Shown piece after piece: positions 58,701 through 64,000 of a stretch of DNA of 64,000 bases. The stretch lies in contig CACVBU010001358.1 in NCBI GenBank assembly GCA_902728285.1, positions 186,001 to 250,000 on the forward strand, written 5' to 3'. Within the stretch, counting starts at the first letter, position 1; every line of letters begins with the position of its first letter. This DNA is from Clytia hemisphaerica (taxonomy: Eukaryota > Cnidaria > Hydrozoa > Leptothecata > Clytiidae). The position numbers were made by a program, and so were the translations under genes. The notes under the pieces were generated by a model. The model saw only the letters and a program-made list of their open reading frames with translations. It was not told the origin of the DNA and did not search any database.

Positions 58701-58894
58701 CCAGTGATCACAGACTTCAAGATTATTATGAGCGGATAACGAATGTACCGAACTTTTTCATAGGCTCTGATGGTACAAAGTATGTTACGCTGAGAACAGC
58801 TATTCGTAAAACCTGTCAAGCTCAAACAAGATCTCATAAAGCAAGAGACAATTGGAAGAAATTAACAGGTGCAAGAGGAGGTGCGTTTGGATAA
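49759..58894 (+). CDS. Secreted class 3 (alpha/beta-hydrolase) lipase, 6 exons
   Basis: Hand-built model. Exons are 49759-49829, 50728-50885, 51139-51223, 55825-56071, 56802-56989 and 58012-58894; phases 2, 1, 2, 0, 2; 543 aa. Exon 1 is a signal peptide (MQLILIFTFVLGSDI...). TIVAFKASGL takes the place of the family's FRGT-like oxyanion strand. The nucleophile elbow is TGYSLGG with Ser169. The acid is Asp232 in VRTDPVTDLP. The His is probably 247 or 248 in NNFVHHSRGVHVW. Family role: hydrolysis of acylglycerols. After residue 255 comes a KKKRKRK stretch and a low-complexity tail of about 280 residues with Cys at the end (CTKGEDAKC, RKTCQAQT), not typical of the family. Intron 3 (4.6 kb) is swollen by transposable elements. 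The exon 4 donor is duplicated downstream. Confidence 0.88.
49925..49975 (+). repeat. 25-bp tandem duplication
   Basis: GTTCATTTATTGAGAAGGAA followed by GAAA occurs twice in a row, in lipase intron 1. Confidence 0.8.
50422..50654. mobile_element. MITE with GCTCTAGTTTAGACGGC ends
   Basis: AGCTCTAGTTTAGACGGCTC at the left; CGACCATCTAAACTAGAGCT at the right. TAA at both sides suggests a 3-bp target duplication. AAAGTTGGC and GCCAACTTTGTGCCCA repeat inside. Half copies are at 3424 and 56660. Confidence 0.75.
51267..51470. mobile_element. MITE with ATAGACCTTTTCATAAATTA ends
   Basis: The left arm ATAGACCTTTTCATAAATTA, then CGTTACGAACATCA, is inverted at the right (TGATGTTCGTGACG, then TAATTTATGAAAAGGTCTAT). 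A related half copy lies at 50973-51030. In lipase intron 3. Confidence 0.85.
51578..52696. mobile_element. TTATCTGG...CAGATAA element with 9-bp TSD
   Basis: 1,119 bp, starting TTATCTGGCACCCGATG and ending GCCATCGGAATATCAGATAA. AGAATTTTC is perfectly duplicated on both sides (51569-51577, 52697-52705). The terminal repeat is short (TTATCTG / CAGATAA, with CGATG / CATCG). A 9-bp duplication is typical of Mutator-like elements; no transposase is present. Three other copies are in the window. Confidence 0.85.
52712..55575. mobile_element. C/G-run TIR element disrupted by a LINE
   Basis: TTACTCTCGGGTACC at 52712-52726 is perfectly inverted at 55561-55575. The right part (55320-55560) has GGGG runs with AATAAGCGGGGAG words, like the outer element at 34501-37285. 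The LINE 52727-55320 lies directly inside the left TIR. Confidence 0.7.
52727..55320 (-). mobile_element. 5'-truncated, frameshifted CR1/L2-like LINE
   Basis: On the minus strand: the end of an apurinic-type endonuclease (LCLVGDFNYGKIDWKHWSS, 55101-55295), a basic linker (54396-54839, with RFWKYIRS), then the reverse transcriptase: NVSPVYKKGNKNIAENYRPI (54090-54275), FDFAKAFDSVPHQRL near 53930, a GVPQG-like turn, the catalytic FADDTKL near 53670, and the thumb region with YVTFVRPHLEYAQVIWSP (53121-53483). Frames are broken in several places, so it is dead. A (TAA)n-type tail at 52727-52748 marks the 3' end. It lies antisense in lipase intron 3. Confidence 0.9.
56083..56165. mobile_element. 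AACGTT hairpin MITE, copy 3
   Basis: CAGCTGGCACGCAACGCTGT at the left, GACGTTGTTTTGTGCCAG at the right; shortened and diverged relative to copies 1 and 2. It begins 11 bp inside the intron after lipase exon 4. Confidence 0.75.
56208..56280. mobile_element. AACGTT hairpin MITE, copy 4
   Basis: CAGCTGATGGCACGCAATGT at the left, CCTTGTTTGGTGCCAGCT at the right. Second unit of the tandem duplication with copy 3. Confidence 0.75.
56638..56762 (+). repeat. Half copy of the AGCTCTAGTTTAGA MITE
   Basis: Contains AACTGCCAACTTTGTGCCCA and ends GTCTAAACTAGAGCTTAA, matching the right half of 50422-50654. It ends about 40 bp before lipase exon 5. Confidence 0.6.
57612..57987 (+). repeat. Direct repeats flanking CCAGGGTGGTC tandem words, beside lipase exon 6
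   Basis: Two copies of about 95 bp (TCAGGATCTAAACAAATCAG... to ...ACAAAAGGCAAAATTT) at 57614-57705 and 57893-57980. Between them AAAATCCAGGGTGGTCAGTG-type words recur about four times at 25-35-bp steps. The second copy ends about 25 bp before the exon 6 acceptor. Confidence 0.8.
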
Positions 58895-59865
58895 ATCCCA
58901 TGTAAAACATGCGTAAAGTGAGAGTTTTGATGGAAGGAATACGAAACCCACTTATCTCTCTCTGATCTGCATGTTTTTCTTGCGATTGAAAAAAAATCTC
59001 TCCTCTTTTAAACCATCGAACTGTATTCATTTTGTTTATATTTGCGTACGTGTACTTTGTAAATAGGGATTTGCTGTATTACCTAGTGATGGAAAAAACC
59101 TTTGTAGCAACTAAGGCAAAATCGGATACGGGATCCACTCTACCTTTTAACCTCGTAACTCCTAGGAAGTTATAATATTGTAAGCACAGTAATGCCAAGT
59201 TTAAAGTTTCTTATTATATATTTCTCCTTCCAACTAACTAGAACGAACTACCATCTGACAAAGTATGACAAACAGGGCGTCTTATATAAAATATAACATG
59301 TGCGTGAACAGTGAATAATATAACTATTGTGTCGATGATGTCTCGGGCTCGATTCTTCATTCCTGATCACAATACAGAAGTTACAACATAAAGTAATTAG
59401 TAATATCATTAGTAATTAGGATCACCTACAGATTTTGTGTTCTGTCATCTGTCCTAGTTGCCGTCTTTGTACTTCCTGCTCGATTGGGCACTCATATGGT
59501 CCGCAACCCACGGCATGTGGCCACCCGTAAGGACTTAAGGGTTTGTTTGACTTTAGCAAAATAAGATATGCAATTAAACTTACACTTGTGATGTAAGGGT
59601 GAGAAACGTTTAAACTTACAATGGTGATGTAAGGGTGAAAAACGTTCGGTAAAATGCACTGTAAGAGTACCTTTTCACTGCTAAAGAGCTCCACTGTAAG
59701 GGTCCGATTTTAAAAGCCAATTTTTTGGCGGCACATGCCGTCGTTTAAAAATCGAGTGCCCTCGGACCTTCTGTTTGCCACTGTGGCTCCAGTATACCCT
59801 AAAGAACATTTGTGCCAATTCTCAGCTTGATGGCAATTTTGTCCAGGCTAATTCTACCTGACTAC
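58895..59865. other. 3' flank of the lipase gene, no further gene seen
   Basis: ACTTACACTTGTGATGTAAGGGTGA is partly repeated at 59578 and 59616. GTAAGGGTCCGATTTTAAAAGCCAATTTTTT resembles 39516 and 13140 on other strands, a dispersed repeat. No coding region assigned. Confidence 0.35.
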
Positions 59866-60380
59866 CAGTCGGAACCACTACATAGAAATGGCAACTATTG
59901 CCTTAACGGGAAATATATCCCGAACGGGAAGGTGAAAAACTTCCCGAAATGGATAGAGTTTCCGAATCAGGAAGTTGACCAGTATCCCGATCGGGAATGT
60001 GACCTCTGCGCACTCCGGAAATGGTTGTGGAAGGTAAATAACTGATGTCTATTGTAAAAGAGGGTAAATAAATACCTTTCACCGGGTAGTTAAGAAATCC
60101 ACCGGGTAATCACTTCTTAATTCTACTTTCCCCATTCCTAAATAAAAACTTCCCGATTTGGAAACTTCTTCTCGATCGGGAAACAAAAATGTGCTTTGTT
60201 TACAAAAATTCAACTTCCCGTTCGGGAACAATGAAAAGTTCTTGATCAAAACGGGAAACAGAAAAGTGATGAAATTTTCAACCTGGAAACAGTTTCCTTT
60301 TTTGGTTATTTTCACCTTCCCGTTCGGGATATATTTCCCGTAAGGCAATAGTTGCCATATCTATGTAGTGGTTCCGACTG
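59866..60380. mobile_element. TIR element with iterated TTCCCG[A/T]TCGGGAA palindromes
   Basis: CAGTCGGAACCACTACATAG at the left continues for about 80 bp and is inverted at the right. ACTAC flanks both ends (5-bp duplication). TTCCCG/CGGGAA words occur more than ten times, often as the palindromes CCCGATCGGGAA or TTCCCGTTCGGGAA. Short frames inside are repeat-driven. Confidence 0.85.
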
Positions 60381-60392
60381 ACTACTACAGCA

Positions 60393-60682
60393 CATTGAGT
60401 TTCAAGCCCGAAGGGCTAGAGGTCAATCTCTAACCTTTCTCAGGCAAGAAAAATTGAAGCCTTAAAATATGTGCCGTATTTTTGATGACGGATTGAATCT
60501 AGCAATTCCTTTGTTTTCGAGTGATATTTTTTTCGAAATTTAGCGGTAAATTTTAGTTTCAATCTGTCATTTGTGTAAAAACCAGGCGGGTCGCTCAAGA
60601 CCGCGCAACTTTGGTAGGATTTGTTGGCTTCAAATCCTACCAAAGAGATTGACCTCTAGCCCTTCGGGCTTGAAACTCAATG
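60393..60682. mobile_element. hAT-like MITE with 8-bp TSD
   Basis: The TIR starts CATTGAGTTTCAAGCCCGAA and continues GGGCTAGAGGTC for about 38 bp, perfectly inverted at 60645-60682. CTACAGCA is duplicated at 60385-60392 and 60683-60690. 290 bp. An 8-bp duplication suggests a hAT-type transposase. It inserted 12 bp beyond the element 59866-60380. Confidence 0.9.
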
Positions 60683-60690
60683 CTACAGCA

Positions 60691-62195
60691 CCTCTGTATA
60701 TGTAGAAAACCTACCCGGAACCTTTGCTTTTTTGGGGCGCCAAGTCCCGGCGGTGCACCCTCCTCTCACCGCCATCCGCCCTTCAAAGTTCAAGAAGTTT
60801 GAAAACGTTGAAAATCGACCAGTCGGGTCTAGTTGTAAAATCTAACAGCACGATTGCAACTTCCGTATATTTTTTAGCCGAGCTTAAGATGTATTAAAGC
60901 TGCTCCCGACTAGACAAAACACATGGGGGACCAGTAGCAAAACAGAAAGTTCACCGACATTCGAAGAAACAACCAGAACAACCACAACCAATGGCTTTTA
61001 TTTGAGCTATTTTATATATAGTTAAGTATTATATAGTTTTATATTCAGCACACACTACACTAAATTCCCAAGTGCAGCAATACCATTCATTGATGCAATG
61101 CTTTGTGGATGGTTTGCAAACGATGATATCCATCCATCCTCCCCTCTCCAATCTGGAAAGTAAGGCATGTACGCCAGATATCTCCGGCGCAGACTTTGGA
61201 TTTACTCAAAGGCTACGCCAAGAAATCTCCGGTGAAATATTCTCTTCTTTCCAGACTGGTCCCCTCTCCAGGGATGCAAGTCAAATTTTTCAATCTGCGG
61301 AATAAGACTGTAAGACAGGGGTTCAGTTATTATCAGTTAGGCTAGGGTTAGGTAGGGTCATAGCTTAACTTAGACTTTTTTTAATTTTTAGGACCGTAGT
61401 TGTAGTAAGGAATCTTCTTTTGTTGTAGGGGCGGCCTGTGCAGCATCTAATAACATGAAAACCAGAATATGTCTTCAATGGGAATCAAAACTATAAAGTG
61501 CACTTACAAACATCAATTTGTCAGATCTAACAAAATTAATAACCGCACTGTCATCATTGACAATAAAACAAACGATTTTCTGTCAAGAGCCTTGTAAACA
61601 TTCCAACAACTTCCATCGAAATGATCTATCACAGCTCAGTCTACCATTTTTAGCGCGGTCCGAGGATTGAGCCGAGAACGCTCCGTGAACTCCTGCGCAG
61701 GTGAAAAACTTCAATCTGTCAATCATTTTCTCAAGCGAAGAGTACGCGAAGCGATTCTAGCTTTACGATAGTGCCGCGGGTCATCAATGGATAGTATTCA
61801 ATTATCATTATCCCTATATTTTCATTCCTAGAACTTTTGCAAAAAAAAGGAAAAATAGAAAAGTTGTATTTTTTACTGCTCTATTCACATAGGTACTGAA
61901 TTTGAAAGATCTTCTATGTGGCGTTTTTTTGCAAACTTCAAAAAACTGATTTTTGTCCCGCCTTTGCGGAACTTTGGCTTAAGTGCTTGAGTGCAGCATA
62001 GGGTACAAAGTCCAAACATGCGTTTCCCGTAATTTTTGTGTGAAGAGTTAGGTCTATACTGTGTGTAGGGTGACATTTTTCTATGTTTCACTTTTTTGCA
62101 CCTATTCTTCAAAATAAAAATATTCAAGATTTTAGGTTCTTCTTTTATTCAATGATTTTTCACGGCACTTTTTTTTTTTCTATTTCTATTATGGT
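60691..62195. other. Region without a recognised gene
   Basis: A 77-codon plus-strand frame at 61072-61305 and an 80-codon minus-strand frame at 61885-62127 show no domain signature. Nothing assigned. Confidence 0.35.
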
Positions 62196-62199
62196 TGAG

Positions 62200-62425
62200 T
62201 TACAGGAGGCTCTGGGAGCCCATTCTTGCAACCATAGATGCTTTGAGTAAGCATCCCGTCAGCACCTTGAACTGACTACCCAATTCCCCTCACATGGCAT
62301 GGGTTGACCCGGGGGAAGGTTTGTTCACTTGCCAAGTGAACCGATGTGAGTGGGAATCGAACCTTGGTCGCCTGTACAGGAATCAAGGTTGATGTCCACT
62401 ATACCAGTTAGGGAAACCATCCAGG
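62200..62425 (-). mobile_element. tRNA-derived SINE, family 2
   Basis: The minus-strand head has AACTGGTATAGTGGACATC (box A-like, Gly-type D-arm) and GGTTCGATTCCCACTC (perfect box B), followed by a body of about 150 bp (CACTTGGCAAGTGAAC, CGGGATGCTTACTCAAAGCA, GGGCTCCCAGAGCCTCC). No second copy in the window. Confidence 0.65.
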
Positions 62426-62429
62426 ATCC

Positions 62430-63510
62430 TGCCATTCTATAAACCAGCAAAAACTAAATGACACTTGTAAACTTAAGTTTCTTACCATTTCCCATCGAAA
62501 ACAACCAAAAACATTGCTACTTCCCAAAGCCGGAGACCAAAACAAATCATCTTCCAAGATTATGGCGCCCTTTTGGATCTATTGTTAAGACCATCTAAAA
62601 TGGTGGAAAGAGTTGCGGAAAGACAGAGGCGCCCGCTGCTTCAATGGGTGGTAACGTCAAAACGCCCAATATGATCTTCCAACAGAAGGCGAGTTAGTTG
62701 CCGCGTGAGTTACGTCACGCACTCCACCTCAGCGCACAAAGAACGGTGTTTCAGTGAATATCAATAATTATAAGAATATCTTATGTGCTTAACTTCAGTA
62801 AACCTCGAGTGCTTCAATGAAGATGAAGAAGGTAAGAAGATAAAAAATGCGCTGGATAATTTTCATTATAATAGTTTGGTCAATCATTGCTGAAAGTTTG
62901 AAAAAGTTTTTCCGACGCGAAAAAAAATTTCAGCCAATTAAAGCACAGTGTGCTTATACTTACTTTGTTTGCTACATCGTCTAGGCTAAAAAAAGTGAGA
63001 AAAGACACGAACGCCTTATTTTAATGAGTGTTGTTATGATTTTTTTGATTGCGACCGCGTACAGGAACTCGCCAAATGTTCCTAACTGTATACCACAACG
63101 CCATGGTTGACAATCTAACTCTTGCATCAAATTCCCGCTTTCTTCAGTAAATTGAAGATGAGAAAAAGCCTAAGCCGTGGATCACGGATAGAAACAAATA
63201 TATGACAGTGTAGCTGGAACCTCGATATTCCAGGATTAGAAAAAGCTATACCTGTTATCTTTTTTCTTTAAAGAATTAACAAGCCATCAACATCGATAAA
63301 TTACACACATTTCCTCAGAAACTTTTAAGATTATCTGCCATTATGACTTTCATGAAGCCGTTCCGAAATTAACCAATCCGGTTAGGTATCGGAATTCCTG
63401 GGAGTTCTTTTCCGAGATTTGTAAAATAGCTAAGTCAGCAAAAAAACTTTTCCCGGGGGTTTGAGGAATAAACCAGAACTGTTATCATTTGTTTTTTATT
63501 TAACCATAAA
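62430..63510. other. Region without a recognised gene
   Basis: No exon-like frames identified with confidence. Confidence 0.3.
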
Positions 63511-63515
63511 TTTAA

Positions 63516-63731
63516 ATGTGCGCTCAAAAATATTTAAACGAATTAGTTAAAGATTTTCAATATCTCTTAGAAAATAAACACTTACAGAACGAGATAGTTT
63601 ATCATTTAGATACCCTCGTGTTTGGACCATTCTATCGTGGGCGCAAAATAGGGCGGAAACTAAGTAGCACCCTCACCTCAGTGCAAGATTGCCGCCTCAT
63701 CTTTATTCGCCCGCGCAAAAACGCAATCTAA
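63516..63731 (+). CDS. Possible first exon of an unrecognised protein
   Basis: ATG at 63516. The first 32 residues (MCAQKYLNELVKDFQYLLEN, then KHLQNEIVYHLD) are amphipathic and protein-like, loosely recalling the lead-in helix of BTB-type proteins. The rest (FGPFYRGRKIGRKL...) is less convincing. If real, an exon may end near 63610 and continue beyond the window. Tentative. Confidence 0.25.
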   Translation: MCAQKYLNELVKDFQYLLENKHLQNEIVYHLDTLVFGPFYRGRKIGRKLSSTLTSVQDCRLIFIRPRKNAI

Positions 63732-64000
63732 TCATTTTTTTCTCCCGCGCTCAAGGGGAAACGGAAAGTGATCGATATTCTTTGAAGGAAAAACGTCAGA
63801 AACAAACCCAAAGACCAAAAGATGTATTTTGTTGTTGAGAATCGATCCTGTGAAGATGAAAAAATTTCTGCTATGAGTTTTTTTCGAAACGCTGAAAAAC
63901 TCTAATTTCGATCTTCTTTGAGGTAAAGAGGTTTCGAGATTTGGGTTAGCGAGGCAAAAATGGCTAAAAAACTGGTAAAATCACTGTATGAAGGGTGGGA

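Noticed and set aside
60440-60643. 67-codon minus-strand ORF
   Set aside because: It lies wholly inside the hAT-like MITE 60393-60682 and has no recognisable domain.

Overview
The window is animal nuclear DNA, most likely from an early-branching metazoan. A cnidarian, probably anthozoan, is my best guess. The evidence is AT-rich sequence, GT-AG introns, DEG/ENaC channel genes resembling cnidarian/ASIC-type channels, near-intronless rhodopsin-type GPCR genes, a CR1/L2-like LINE, tRNA-derived SINEs and dozens of short inverted-repeat elements. Nothing bacterial or viral was recognised. The species assignment is inference.

Host genes, left to right: (1) a seven-exon DEG/ENaC channel on the minus strand (2310-9094); (2) a GPCR-like ORF that lacks TM1-TM2, minus (10635-11459); (3) a complete 351-aa GPCR, minus (24606-25661); (4) a TM7-plus-tail fragment of a third GPCR paralogue, minus (26788-26930); (5) a complete 329-aa GPCR, plus (30183-31172); (6) a second, six-exon DEG/ENaC channel, minus (34289-42782), sharing intron positions and phases with the first; (7) the last two exons of a protein with an STI1-like helical domain, plus (47338-48143); (8) a six-exon secreted class 3 lipase, plus (49759-58894). 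The splice models of 1, 6 and 8 were built by hand. In each, every exon length and phase adds up to one open frame ending in a stop. The two DEG/ENaC genes could encode subunits of peptide- or proton-gated cation channels. Channel genes and neuropeptide-type GPCRs lying together suggest a chemosensory or neuronal neighbourhood, but no functional link is shown.

Much of the rest is repeats, mostly non-coding elements with terminal inverted repeats (TIRs), many of them nested. The strongest are a 5.26-kb element (11593-16848: perfect 28-bp TIRs, 7-bp target duplication, inverted G-rich minisatellites, no transposase seen); nine copies of a TA-flanked foldback family between 17.3 and 37.6 kb; two copies of a TGGACCTACC-ended tandem-repeat element, each nested inside a different TIR element; a 9-bp-TSD element and a LINE in the large lipase intron; and two adjacent elements at 59.9-60.7 kb with 5-bp and 8-bp target duplications.

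The most unusual pattern is shared by several unrelated families. Each element carries a short word, present in or just inside its TIR, that is iterated many times internally. In the TA-flanked family the word differs between subfamilies and changes at the termini and in the interior together. This looks like coevolving arrays of binding sites and is my main candidate for something not yet described.
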